Of a DNA stretch of 64,000 bases, positions 1 through 10,301 are shown in pieces (the first letter of the stretch is position 1; each line of letters opens with the position of its first letter). The notes beneath the pieces are model-generated. The model ran no database searches. It was not told where the DNA came from and was given only the letters and a program-made list of their open reading frames with translations. A program made the position numbers and the translations under genes. The DNA comes from Culex pipiens pallens. Lineage: Eukaryota; Arthropoda; Insecta; Diptera; Culicidae. The stretch lies in contig NC_068937.1 of assembly GCF_016801865.2 (NCBI RefSeq), forward strand, positions 128,998,117 through 129,062,116, in the 5' to 3' direction.

Positions 1-12
1 AGATCATCTTAC

Positions 13-418
13 GTAGGTCGCCATCCACAAGCCTGCTCTTCCCAGCAACATAATGTAGTACCCGTTGCATCCGTCATTGATAAAGCATCCGTAGTATCCG
101 TACACCAGACCCGTTCCGGTCAACACCAGCGAACAGACCATCTGAATCCTGTGGAAACCAGTCAAGAACCCCGATGAAAACATAACCTCACTATGTCAAA
201 CAACAACGAAAAGCAGCTCACCAAACCACCAGCGAAGTGTTGAGCGGTTCGAAGCGAATCCGCGGGATGTCCTCCTCGCCGATCAAGCTGGACGAGCGCA
301 GGGACTGTTGATCGCCGCCGGCACTCTGCTGCTGTTGTCGGCTGCCCATGGCGCTGTACGAGGACTCGCCTCGAAACAGAAAGAACGGTGGCATGAAGCT
401 GCGGCTTAGGAAGGACAT
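13..418 (-). CDS. TMEM192-like membrane protein, copy A (5' part; runs off the left edge)
   Basis: Two coding exons are visible on the minus strand: 418-222 and 148-13, joined by a 73-bp GT-AG intron (donor GTGAGC at 221-216, acceptor CAG at 151-149). Exon 1 gives a Gln/Ser-rich, cytosolic-looking N-terminus of about 65 residues. Exon 2 gives 45 residues: one hydrophobic span, a short Cys-containing loop, and the start of a second span with YYIMLLGRAGLWMATY. This matches copy D at the same place (YFIMLYMRAAFWLITF), including intron phase 2 before and phase 0 after the exon. A GTAAGA donor at 12-7 leads out of the window, so TM3, TM4 and the coiled-coil tail are missing here. I chose the ATG at 418 because a splice-like TTTCTGTCAG lies between it and the in-frame ATG at 502; 502 remains possible. 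The lysosomal-membrane role is inferred from the TMEM192 family. Confidence 0.72.
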
Positions 419-506
419 CTTGCTGGCACTCGACACGGACGGACACTGCTGACAGAAATGATGAAGGTCAGCAATGGCGGCTACTCGCGAGACGCGAGCC
501 ATGTGG

Positions 507-514
507 TATAAAAG
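507..514 (+). promoter_or_regulatory. TATA box upstream of copy B
   Basis: TATAAAAG lies 54 bases before the ATG of the plus-strand TMEM192-like pseudogene, at promoter-like spacing. It sits almost on top of the 5' end of the divergent copy A, so the two genes appear to share a compact divergent promoter. A CATGTGGTATAAA motif containing it recurs at 2770-2782, upstream of copy C. Confidence 0.5.
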
Positions 515-560
515 GCGACCTTGGACAACGACGTCGTACCATTAGTATAGCGGTGGTAGA

Positions 561-1443
561 ATGTTGAGATCAATTCCAAATGTGCAAATGAATGATAGGA
601 CGATTTTGGTGGATGATGTACCGCAACATGCTTCCGATAAACGAGCATCTTTAACGAGTCTTCGCAGTGCGAAGAAACCTTCCGACCCTCTTTTATCTTG
701 AAAATCTTCAGGTAAGAGCATCGATCATTCCAAGGAATTTGAGCGCATCTGTCAAGTACACTTTTCGCAGCTTCCACTGGTTGGTAGCCATTGGACTGTT
801 CACCCTCGGACTGTACTTGACCCTAAAACCCCAGATCAACTGCACGGGATACAACCTGATCGTGTAACTTCAGGTGGGCTTCTGGATCGGCACCTGCCAA
901 GCCTTCCTGTAGGAAGATACTGCGTCAAGACTATCGACTGTACCGCCGGCTATCGATCTACCGCAAGCGACCGCTGCAGATCGTGTCCGTGTGGAATACG
1001 GTGCTGATCGTGACCCAGGAGTACGTTTCCAACCACTGCCCTCAGCATGAGTCCGGTTTGACCAACGGCGAAGAATGCAAAGTTATTTGGTCCGCTCCAC
1101 AGACTTTTATCGTGGCATTCAGCGGTCTGCAGTTACTGGCGCTTACCGCTTTCTACGTGCCTGCCTTCGGTAAGTGTTTAGAGAGTCCATAATAATAATA
1201 GGCTTGGTAAATCTTACAGTGAAATTGATTGGGATTGCCTGTCGAGCGGAACTTAGGCACAGGTTCGAAACGAGATCGGCTAGGTTAAAAACCTTGGAGA
1301 TTCGTCCGCAATTGACGATCGAGGATCGCCTAATGCAGTGTGCCGAACAGGTCTAGGAGATCCAACGAGTAAACAAAAAGTTAAGACAAACGGCGAAAAA
1401 GTTGGGGATCAATGATGATGTCGAATGTTTAATAAACAAATAA
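561..1443 (+). pseudogene. TMEM192-like copy B, decayed pseudogene
   Basis: Three exons can be traced: about 561-711, 771-1169 and 1220-1443, with GT-AG introns at the same places as in copies C and D. Exon 2 encodes FHWLVAIGLFTLGLYL and, in another frame, LYRRLSIYRKRPLQIVSVWN, matching copy C (LYRDMICYRKAPLKVVSLWN). Exon 3 encodes an EDRLMQCAEQV-type coiled-coil tail. Lesions: a one-base frameshift near 690 (TGA at 699); TAA at 865-867 where C has Tyr; a short deletion and frameshift near 908-912 removing about seven residues (TAG at 911-913); and TAG at 1354-1356 where C has Lys. AATAAA lies at 1431-1436. The splice sites and TATA box survive, so inactivation looks fairly recent and a transcript may still be made. 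Four separate lesions argue against sequencing error. Confidence 0.8.
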
Positions 1444-1539
1444 CAACATTGTTTGTATATTTCCATACAAAAATACGATAATAAACGTATACAATTTCTG
1501 TAAACAGCGATACAAAAAAAAGAGAACAAAATGTCACTC

Positions 1540-2656
1540 CTACTCCAACGCGCCAATGTCCAAAGCCTCCCTCCTCAGCTGCTGATTGGCCACAGTCAAA
1601 ATCTTGATCTGCTCCGCCTGGCGCATCAGCCGCCAGTTGACCGGGATCTCGTCCTGGTTCGAGAGCGTCCCGTTGGACATGTCTTCCTCCTGCTCCTGAG
1701 ACGTCAACGACTTGAGCAAACGTTCTACCGAAAATAAAAAAGAAACAAAGGTCATTTCAATGGGATCATATGATCCATGTGGCGTACTCACTAATGGCCG
1801 GCACGTAGAAGATTCCCAGCATGATCGTCTCCAGCCCGCAGAAGATCACGATAAACAGCTGCGGCGTCATGTCCGGACCGATCGCGCTGCAAATGTTCGC
1901 GCCGTAGTCCTTCACGTGGAACTGCTTGGTCGCGTAACCCTGGGCCGCGATCAGCACCGCATTCCAAAGCGAGACGACCTTGAGCGGCGCCTTGCGGTAG
2001 CATATCATGTCCCGGTACAGGTTGTAGTTCTGGTTGATCAACCGCCGGCACGGAGCCTTGATCAGCTCGTGCTGGATGAACGTACCGATCCAGTACACCA
2101 TCCGGAGATAAACCACAACAAAGTACACGTGACACGAGTACGCCTCGTTGGGCGGAACCAAGGTCATCGCTAGCCCGATGATCAAGATGGCGAACGACGC
2201 GATCCAGTGCACGCTGAACGCGGTGATCAACGCCCACGGCTTGAAGCTGCTGCCGCCGACGATCTCCGGCTCGGACACCACGCTGGACTGCCGCGGCAGG
2301 ATCGAATCCGTCAGCTTGTTGGGCACTTCCGGGATCGGCGAGATGCCCCGCGGAATCTGCACACTAACGCTGGGTTTCGTCGGGGGCTTCGGCGCCGGTT
2401 CAACCTGCACCTCCGGAACGGGGACGGGATCCGGTTGCGGCGTAGGTTCCGGCTGTGGCACCGGGGGTTCGGGAGATGGTTTGGGCCGCTTTTTCTCGTG
2501 CTTGGTTCGCTTGACCGGCTTGGGTTTGGGCTTGGGGGCAGACTTCGAATCGGCACCATGTTCTTCTGGCTGCTGCTGCTGCTCCGAGTCGGTATGCTCC
2601 GGGGCAGATTCCGCCGATTCGGGCTGTGACGCGGGCGGTTGCTGGTCTGGGTCCAT
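1540..2656 (-). CDS. TMEM192-like membrane protein, copy C
   Basis: Two exons, 2656-1792 and 1724-1540, are joined by a 67-bp intron (GTGAGT to TAG), giving 349 residues. Residues 1-135 are low-complexity and Pro/Glu/Lys-rich, with PxPxP runs and a basic block near 47-59. Four hydrophobic spans follow at about 143-166, 174-194, 225-242 and 265-287. A conserved cytosolic loop between TM2 and TM3 holds LYRDMICYRKAPLKVVSLWN. The C-terminal 60 residues are charged and likely coiled coil (RLMRQAEQIKILTVANQQL). Layout and motifs fit TMEM192, a lysosomal and late-endosomal protein that dimerises. The long Pro-rich N-terminus is absent from copy D and is the oddity here. The gene is convergent with pseudogene B (stop codons about 97 bp apart). 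The ATG at 2656 is the first in the open frame. No enzymatic role is suggested. Confidence 0.8.
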
Positions 2657-3069
2657 TGTCGCGTTACTGTGGGGTGCTTTCAGAGTCGTGGACGCGTCGA
2701 GAAGGACTGACCGGTTACGGTGATCTTTCCGTAGCTGTCACGAGTCCATCGCTCTTTCAAGTCATGGGCATGTGGTATAAATCGGGATTTTAAGGGAGTT
2801 TGTGGTATGTGTTGTAACCCTTTAGAGACCTGAGGTCACTTCATATAAAGGCCTTCTAGATTTAACTCGATGATTATTGCGATCGTTTTCAGTAGATCAA
2901 TCCAAATATTATTACGTACGACGCCCTAAATATTTGAAGCGACGATCGTTAACCTAAATAAATAAAATTCTTAAATTCTTATTTTTTCTAATTTTAATTT
3001 TTTTTTTAAGCTTTATTCTTAAATTCCTAAATTCACAAATACATGAATTTTAAATACTAAAATTCAACA
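2657..3069. other. 5' flank of copy C, intergenic
   Basis: This holds the presumed promoter and 5' UTR of copy C. A plus-oriented TATAAA lies at 2776-2781 in the context CATGTGGTATAAA, identical over 13 bases to the motif in front of copy B. No plus-strand reading frame follows it; the sequence becomes AT-rich and enters the octamer array. No other feature seen. Confidence 0.4.
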
Positions 3070-4264
3070 ATTCTTAAATTCTTATATTCTTAAATTCTTA
3101 AATTCTTAAATTCTTAAATTCTTAAATTCTTAAATTCTTAAATTCTTAAATTCTTAAATTCTTAAATTCTTAAATTCTTAAATTCTTAAATTCTTAAATT
3201 CTTAAATTCTTAAATTCTTAAATTCTTAAATTCTTAAATTCTTAAATTCTTAAATTCTTAAATTCTTAAATTCTTAAATTCTTAAATTCTTAAATTCTTA
3301 AATTCTTAAATTCTTAAATTCTTAAATTCTTAAATTCTTAAATTCTTAAATTCTTAAATTCTTAAATTCTTAAATTCTTAAATTCTTAAATTCTTAAATT
3401 CTTAAATTCTTAAATTCTTAAATTCTTAAATTCTTAAATTCTTAAATTCTTAAATTCTTAAATTATTAAATTCTCAAAATTCTTAAATTCTTAAATTCTT
3501 AAATTCTTAAATTCTTAAATTCTTAAATTCTTAAATTCTTAAATTCTTAAATTCTTAAATTCTTAAATTCTTAAATTCTTAAATTCTTAAATTCTTAAAT
3601 TCTTAAATTCTTAAATTCTTAAATTCTTAAATTCTTAAATTCTTAAATTCTTAAATTCTTAAATTCTTAAATTCTTAAATTCTTAAATTCTTAAATTCTT
3701 AAATTCTTAAATTCTTAAATTCTTAAATTCTTAAATTCTTAAATTCTTAAATTCTTAAATTCTTAAATTCTTAAATTCTCAAATTCTTAAATTCTTAAAT
3801 TCTTAAATTCTCAAATTCTTAAATTCTTAAATTCTTAAATTCTTAAATTCTTAAATTCTTGAATTCTTAAATTCTTAAATTCTTAAATTATTAAATTCTT
3901 AAATTCTTAAATTCTTAAATTCTTAAATTCTTAAATTCTTAAATTCTTAAATTCTTAAATTCTTAAATTCTTAAATTCTTAAATTCTTAAATTCTTAAAT
4001 TCTTAAATTCTTAAATTCTTAAATTCTTAAATTCTTAAATTCTTAAATTCTTAAATTCTTAAATTCTTAAATTCTTAAATTCTTAAATTCTTAAATTCCT
4101 AAATTCTTAAATTCTTAAATTATTAAATTCTCAAAATTCTTAAATTCTTAAATTCTTAAATTCTTAAATTCTTAAATTCTTAAATTCTTAAATTCTTAAA
4201 TTCTTAAATTCTTAAATTCTTAAATTCTTAAATTCTTAAATTCTTAAATTCTTAAATTCTTAAA
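3070..4264. repeat. Octamer satellite (AAATTCTT)n, about 149 units
   Basis: Nearly 1.2 kb of head-to-tail AAATTCTT with very few variants (for example single AAATTATT, AAATTCTC, AAATTCCT and one-base-longer units near 3470 and 4130). Variant units recur in the same local order near 3464-3480 and 4118-4136 (AAATTATT, then AAATTCTC, then a nine-base unit), which suggests block duplication. Degenerate AAATTC-type sequence borders both sides. Related arrays lie at 13342-13848 and 55585-55770. Confidence 0.97.
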
Positions 4265-4367
4265 ATTGTTCAAACCCCCAAAATTTTAAATGTCTAAATT
4301 GTTGTTTTTACTTAAATTTTTCTTACTTTATAAATTGGATTAAAAAAAATATATTAGTTTTTGAATA

Positions 4368-4543
4368 CAGTCCAGACTCTTTTATCCGAAGGCCTCGGAA
4401 AAATTCCACTCGGATAATCAAATTACGAAAAAAAAATCTTTGTTTTTTATTTTAGATTTAGAAAAATACGAAAAAATATTTTTTGTCCGTGATTCGATTA
4501 TCCGAAATCCCATAGAAACCTTCGAATAATTGAGTAGTGACTG
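4368..4543. mobile_element. TA-flanked MITE, pogo/Tigger-like ends
   Basis: A 176-bp element with imperfect terminal inverted repeats (CAGTCCAGACTC... and its complement ending GTGACTG), flanked by TA on both sides (4366-4367 and 4544-4545). Inner arms share TTATCCGAA and TCGGATAATC-type motifs typical of pogo/Tigger-derived MITEs. No coding capacity. Confidence 0.75.
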
Positions 4544-4545
4544 TA

Positions 4546-5020
4546 TATGTATTTTTAAATACCCAACTCAAATCAAATCATTTTTTTTTTAAATTTCTAA
4601 ACATGAATGCATATTGTAGAACTTTGAAACTTTCTTAATTTTAAAAGCCTGATTTTTTTTTTTTTGGTTTAATATTTCTGAATATAATTTTTTCAAGTTG
4701 CTGATTTTTTTAATCAATATTCGAAAATAAAATTATTTTTTTTAAATTAAGCATATATTTATTTATTTTTTCTTTTGCCAGAAAATTATTGATTATTTTT
4801 ATAACTTTTCCCTATGTTTACTTCATCCTGAGCTAAAAACTAAATCTGTCCTTTTAAATCATTTTCGGCGTTTTAAGATTCTGCGTTTTGAGGTTCGGCC
4901 TCAGGATTATATAATGGTTATATTACATAGAATACCCAATTATTTCAACGTTTGTAATTCTCAGTCGCATTAAAATAGACAAGTCCAAATTGTTTGATTT
5001 TTTCATCAAAATGCCAAATA
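4546..5020. other. AT-rich intergenic stretch
   Basis: Poly-T and poly-A rich sequence with no reading frame or clear repeat boundary that I can support. Confidence 0.5.
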
Positions 5021-5947
5021 GGGGAAATATACCCTTTCTAATCAAACACCTATCTTCGTCATATGGAGAGTTTGATTCTCGATTTAAGCTCCAAAAATAC
5101 TATTTAGGCTATAAACTTACCAGCAACAGCACCGCCTGGAGTAAGCACGCAAATTTATGCCATTTACTGGCCAGAAAGTGCAAATTTAATGCACTTTTGA
5201 TCATAATTTCTATTTTGCGAGACCAATTCTCATCATTTTGATGGCACACACATCCACACGCAAGATCAGAGGTTAACTGCTTAACGAAAGTCGCCATCAA
5301 TATCTTTTCACTTGCGCTAACGATGTCAAAGCGCTTAAGATATAAAATTGCTTCCAACTACCGGCAACATGTTCTTTTGACCATTACTTAGTTACTCACT
5401 TGAAAAATAATCCAGAAAAATGTAAATAATTAGCTAGCACCATCAAAAAAAACAAACGCGCCAAGTCTTTTGACGTTTGATTTTTGACGACCCATTCCAA
5501 TCGAAGGCTGAAGAAAACCGAGCGAGGAGTGAAGGCAAATAAAGAACAGGCAAGTTTAGAACTGTTGGAGTGAGCAAGTGCTGCCAGGAAACTTTCGCTA
5601 TGAATGCTACTTTTCGTGAGTGTTCGCTTAAAATTTCATCAATTTTGGCAGCACTAAGCAGACCCAAAAGAGCACTGGAAGAAAAAAAAAGAACTAAGCT
5701 GAAAATAGAAAAATGGGCGTGGCCCAATGCACTCGACTGATTAGAATGCATTTTTGAATTTTTATTAAAATGCTTGTAAAAGGAATAGCATAACTTTTAA
5801 TAAAAGTGAAAATAAACAGAAATGTTTACAAAAAGTTGCTCTACTCGTTGGTGTACTTGGTTTTAGTGAATTTCAAGGAACAATCCAGAATATCCAGCAT
5901 CATTCAAACACGACCGCTTATTAGGCTTAAAATGGGCATATTTCCCC
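5021..5947. mobile_element. TA-flanked inverted-repeat element, 927 bp
   Basis: Terminal repeats GGGGAAATATACCC (left) and GGGCATATTTCCCC (right) are imperfect complements and are bordered by TA at 5019-5020 and 5948-5949. The 0.9-kb interior has no transposase frame, so it is a non-autonomous element of a TA-targeting family. Confidence 0.7.
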
Positions 5948-6071
5948 TATGCAAAAAAGCACCGCTTGAAAGAAAAATCTTTTCGTGAGCATTTTTTATA
6001 TCGAGTTTTACGTTTCTTCCGAGCTCCGTACCAGCCTTCGAACAAGAACACTTTTTTTCAATCAAATTATG

Positions 6072-6214
6072 TCTGGAGTTTTTTTTTTTTTGGGTTTGCT
6101 ATTTGAGTGTTTTTGAAACCGCCTTGAGCCAGGGGTATTAAAAAACACCCAAAAAGCAAAAAATAAAAATTTCGTTCATTGGACCTTTTCAAAAAAAAAA
6201 AAAAAAACTCCAGA
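6072..6214. mobile_element. Small foldback element
   Basis: TCTGGAGTTTTTTT at 6072 is mirrored by AAAAAAACTCCAGA ending at 6214. The interior motif AACACCCAAAAAGC recurs at 49387-49400, so this is a dispersed family; that second copy is degraded. Confidence 0.6.
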
Positions 6215-6636
6215 TGTTTTTTTTCCTTCTGGGACTTTAGGATACGTTTTAACCAGTATAGTAACACAATTTGTATGCTTTGCAATTTTTATGTACAGAC
6301 ACTGAAACCAACTGCTTTTATTGTTCGTAAACAAAAAATATTTGCTTTTTTTCTTTTGTTCATTCCGTTACTCTGGGCCTGAGCCTTGTTAACGTCTCAT
6401 CCGAGAGGGCATCTCCATCCTGTTAACCCTGGAGTTCTAACTACTAATCTACTAAATTCTTTTCAATAATTGCCGATTGACACCTTTAAACAACTCTCGA
6501 ATGGCCAAATTACAACTTATGAAACGATCAGTCCAATGATTTTACTCATCTAATCAAAATGAAAGGCATTGTTGAATCGTCACTGACATGAAAAAAAGGG
6601 AACCAACCGGACCTACCTTACGGAATCACCCCCAGC

Positions 6637-7725
6637 TTAACCCGGGTACGTGACCGTCCGGACGGCGGCATTCATCTGCATAATCTTCTGGTTCAGCTTC
6701 AGGTTGTGGTCCTTCAGATAGTTGATCAGATCGGCCTGCTTCTCGAGCAGTTCGGTCGTGCTCAGTCCACGCTGCGTTAGTCCCAACGATCCGCTGCTGT
6801 GGCCACGGCTGCCCTGCAGGGCGTCCGGCGGGGCCGCTGTCCGGTTGAAGCGCACCACCTTGCCGATGTACGACCCGTTGACCAGGGCCAGCACGAACGT
6901 TTCCAGCGAGCAGAACATCGTGATGTACACGATCGGCGAGAGGAAACCCACGACGACGCACTTTTCCGCGAACGAATCGCCGTAGTAGTGCTGGATGAGG
7001 GCTTGCACCGCTAGCAGGAACGTGTTCCACAGGGAAACGATCTGCAGCGGGACGGCCCGGTGGCCGGTGGTGGCCCGGTGGAAGTCGTGGTACCCGTCCA
7101 GCCGGAGCTTCTCGTGGTGGCGCTTGACGTAGTGGTCGATGAGCTGGGGGGAGAAAAGGAAACTGATCAGCTGGGTTGTGAGATAGATTGATGCGTACTT
7201 ACGAAAGTAATCAACCAGAAGGCGGCCCGCATATACAGCATTATGAAGTACGCTTCGCAGCGGCAACTGTCCTGCCAGGTGGCCGCCAGGATGACCCCGG
7301 TCAGCGAGATGCAGGTCGAAATCAGCAGGTGGAAGCTGTGAGGGTGGACAAATTTGGATTTTTGTGGTTAGTCTTCGTTACTTAAATAAACGGGACATTT
7401 TCCATAAACAAAGCTATTTAAATGGAATTGATTTGCAGGTAGGATTTTTGTTCAATCACGTTTGTCCGAAAAAAAATCCAGAAAAGCCTATGAGCCGAGA
7501 CAATCAACCTCGGTCAAAGATAAGAAAATCTTCACCAAGTCTCAAACGCAAAAAATAACAATAAATAAACATGTAAATGCACCGACGACTCGCTACATCG
7601 CCATTGCATTCTGGGTAAACCACAGCGCCGAGATTGACTCACCTAAAAGCCGGCACCGTTTTGAGCGGCCGGAAGCCGTCGTCATCCTCGGTGGCCAGTA
7701 TCGGGTCCAGCTGGCCGTCCTCCAT
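6637..7725 (-). CDS. TMEM192 homologue, copy D
   Basis: Three coding exons, 7725-7643, 7335-7203 and 7143-6637, have canonical GT-AG introns (phases 2 and 0) and give 240 residues. The acidic N-terminus (MEDGQLDPILATEDDDGF) suits a cytosolic sorting tail. Hydrophobic spans lie at about 28-46, 55-75, 103-122 and 131-156. The TM2-TM3 loop carries HYVKRHHEKLRLDGYHDFH. The C-terminal coiled coil has LLEKQADLINYLKDHNLKL, the most diagnostic TMEM192 motif (human TMEM192 has a similar EKQ-x-x-x-I-x-YLK-x-HN segment). TMEM192 is a lysosomal four-TM protein with both ends in the cytosol. This is the least derived of the four paralogues and probably the true orthologue. The ATG at 7725 follows a noncoding exon segment; the upstream in-frame ATG at 7875 lies across a plausible acceptor and was not used. 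Confidence 0.87.
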
Positions 7726-8480
7726 CCTACCGCTGGCGATTCCGGAAACAGCAACAGACGAATCCTCGAAAAAGCGACCTCCCTGCGAAAAAATCGAACA
7801 AGATATTACACGACTTTTAGCTTGAAGTGACTCATTCCCCGGCGGATCGCCGAACAAATTCCGTCCGGAACGCAATTACGTGATTCTAGTAAACTTAATC
7901 GAACGGCAAAAGCAAGAGCAACACTGACTCACCGTGTTTGAACCAAAGTTCCTAATCAGACTGACCATAGTCTGCCGGGGGCAGCAGTACCAGAGGGAGA
8001 GACTTTTCTGTGGCTTCCGACGACGATGAGCTGTTTTGAAAGGCAGGAGAAATGCAAGCAAGAAAGATTCTCTCAACTCAAGGATTTTTTCGTCTTTCCT
8101 TTCAGCTTTTGTGTTGCGTTCTAATGACGACGATGATGCACACACAAATACTAGTCTACTAACTTAAGCTAAATACTAAAACCAACTTAAATCTAGGGGC
8201 AGCAAAAAGTAGCAAAAAAGAGACGAAAAAAAACACTCACTTGTGATAAGCCAGCCGCTCGATTTGAAACAAAATTTCAACACAAAACGGACAGTCACCG
8301 AGCAGACAACGAACAGGAGAGGTCACACCGCACAAAAGCAGCTGAGCTGAGCTAATTTTTTGATGACCTGCGAAGACTGCGAAAGAACGACGACGATGGA
8401 CAGAAAAAGTGCATCCAACGAAGAAAACAAACACAAATGCATTGAAAAGTGCATCAGTAGCCCACAACAACAAAGCTTTT
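7726..8480 (-). other. 5' noncoding exons and promoter region of copy D
   Basis: Read on the minus strand, a TTTTTTCGCAG acceptor precedes 7782, so 7782-7726 is 5' UTR. Further upstream, GTGAGT donors at 7932-7927 and near 8242-8237 fit the ends of one or two noncoding exons. Exon starts cannot be fixed from sequence alone. Confidence 0.45.
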
Positions 8481-10301
8481 TCGAGAACTGTCAAATGTAC
8501 GTGCAGGGGTGGAATTCTGGATAAAGGATTTTATTTATCCAAAATTTAAGATCGGTTTTTACCGTTTTTACCAGTTCGTATACGATTCCAGAAACAAAAA
8601 TAAAACATTTCTTACGTAAAAAAAAATATAATTTATCCAGAAATTGAAAAAACAACATGGAGTTAAACTTTCTGTCAAGCTGCTGTGAAGTATGCCATTA
8701 TGATATACAGCTGCAACAGAGACCACAAAAGATCCGGGGGCGAGTCCGGGGGTCGTTAAAGTGGAGTCACAGACAAACAGACGTGACTCTCCATACAAAT
8801 TATTTTTGAAATCCATCGTCCTTAATAAACTCCACTAAATCACGGCGACGCCAGCGCTGCCTGGTGAGCTGATGCCGAAGCGCAGCCCAAACATACCAAT
8901 ACAAATCCATTACTGTCATGTGTCATGTTAGTGTATGCGTAAGACAATCAAGCCTTAACGATTGTAAACATCAACAGCTGACTGACATAATTTTGTTGAT
9001 GCTGATCGTCAGTACCCGATGCAAAAAACAAAAATCAACGTCAAAGATGCCGGTGAATCAGTTCCGTTAAGTTGCGCCAAACAATAAAAGCAAGGCAAAG
9101 GTTCCAAAAAATGCTGCCGTTAAATTTATATTGAAACAGAACCACAGAAACTTAATTGTGGAAAAAAGATTGAGTGGCGCAACATTGGTAAAAGGCCAAA
9201 AGGATGACCAGCAGCAGCAATCTGAGCAGCAGTTCACGAAGGATAAGCAGGTTGCTCCGAATGAGATGACTCCTCCGCAGTAGTGGACACCTCAGCAGGA
9301 GCCTTGACATCGGCAGGCAGTTGAACAGGCCTACCGGGTTAATATTGGGGCAAGAGGCTATGGCCAAGGCTGCCCCAACCTTTTCCTGCAAAGCCTGGAT
9401 TGTGATTCACCGTTAGATTTCCTGAATTCCATAAATTTTTGTGTTCTCGTTTGCTGCCTCGCACGTGCTCACGCTCAACTTAAAAACAAAAACACGCATC
9501 ACACACACTGAGAAAAGACGGGTGAGCTGTCACGACAGCAGCGCCATCAGCGCCGGGTGAGTGAATGCCGAAACAAAATTGCATTTGAAATAACCGTTTT
9601 TGAAGGACGATGGTCCGGCACTCGAGTGTCCCGTCTGTTTGTCTGTGGTGGAGTGCTTTGCTTTTTTTTAAATTGGACAAATAAATCAAGCCAAAAATTG
9701 TGTTCACAACAATTAAGTTTATTTTTTGACTACAATTACCCTTTGTACGGCAGCAAAAGATTTAAAATGAAATTTTTAATCAATTTAAAAAAAATAAATT
9801 TATGTCTTTGTGTGGTCCAATCCAATAGCCGCTGGCCGGCAGTGAAATTATGGGAAAGAATAATTTGTATCAGACTTGGGTTATGCTGGTACAGCTTATC
9901 TCAGCCCCGGGTATTAGGTGGTGACAGCCCTCGCGCTGCTTCCAATGACCCATTTCAGAATGGCAGAGATCCTAGCGGCCCAATTCCGAGGTCATTGGGC
10001 ATTGTCTGGCCCCGCCTAAACATAGAACAAGAACCAGACGGATTCTCGAACTATCTTTAAACTTCCAATCGCATCAGGCAAAACAGGGATCAGCGCGTAT
10101 ATAATGATAAATAAGTGGCATTTGAGTAAAACACCTTTTTCTTCCTCTTTTCTCGCAGGAAACAACGACGCAGGCCAAACACGATCGAAGCAGGCCTTGC
10201 CTCGCAAAGAGCAACGGCGAGACGCATCGTGTAAATTTATTTCTTTGCGAGTTAGACATGCGTCCCTCACACACCAAAAAAAGTGCTAAAAAGTACAAAA
10301 A
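8481..10301. other. Intergenic, mostly decayed repeats
   Basis: No intact gene seen. Around 8500-8830 and 9700-9830 are stretches related to the dispersed repeat at 11651-11967. A 57-codon plus frame (9110-9280, ending TAG) with a Lys-rich then Gln-rich composition may be a coding remnant but I do not recognise it. 9830-10020 is GC-richer and may be the 5' region of the LINE copy that follows. Confidence 0.35.

Noticed and set aside
2148..2723. Plus frame of 191 codons rich in Gly/Ser/Cys
   Set aside because: Antisense of the Pro/Glu/Lys-rich N-terminus of copy C.
3070..4264. CRISPR-like or telomeric array
   Set aside because: Units are contiguous octamers without spacers and do not match the insect TTAGG telomere repeat.
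7462..7830. Plus frame of 122 codons opposite TMEM192 copy D
   Set aside because: Antisense to the first coding exon of copy D, which has splice sites and homology.
9557..10060. Plus frame of 167 codons
   Set aside because: Crosses repeat pieces, no domain, composition changes midway.
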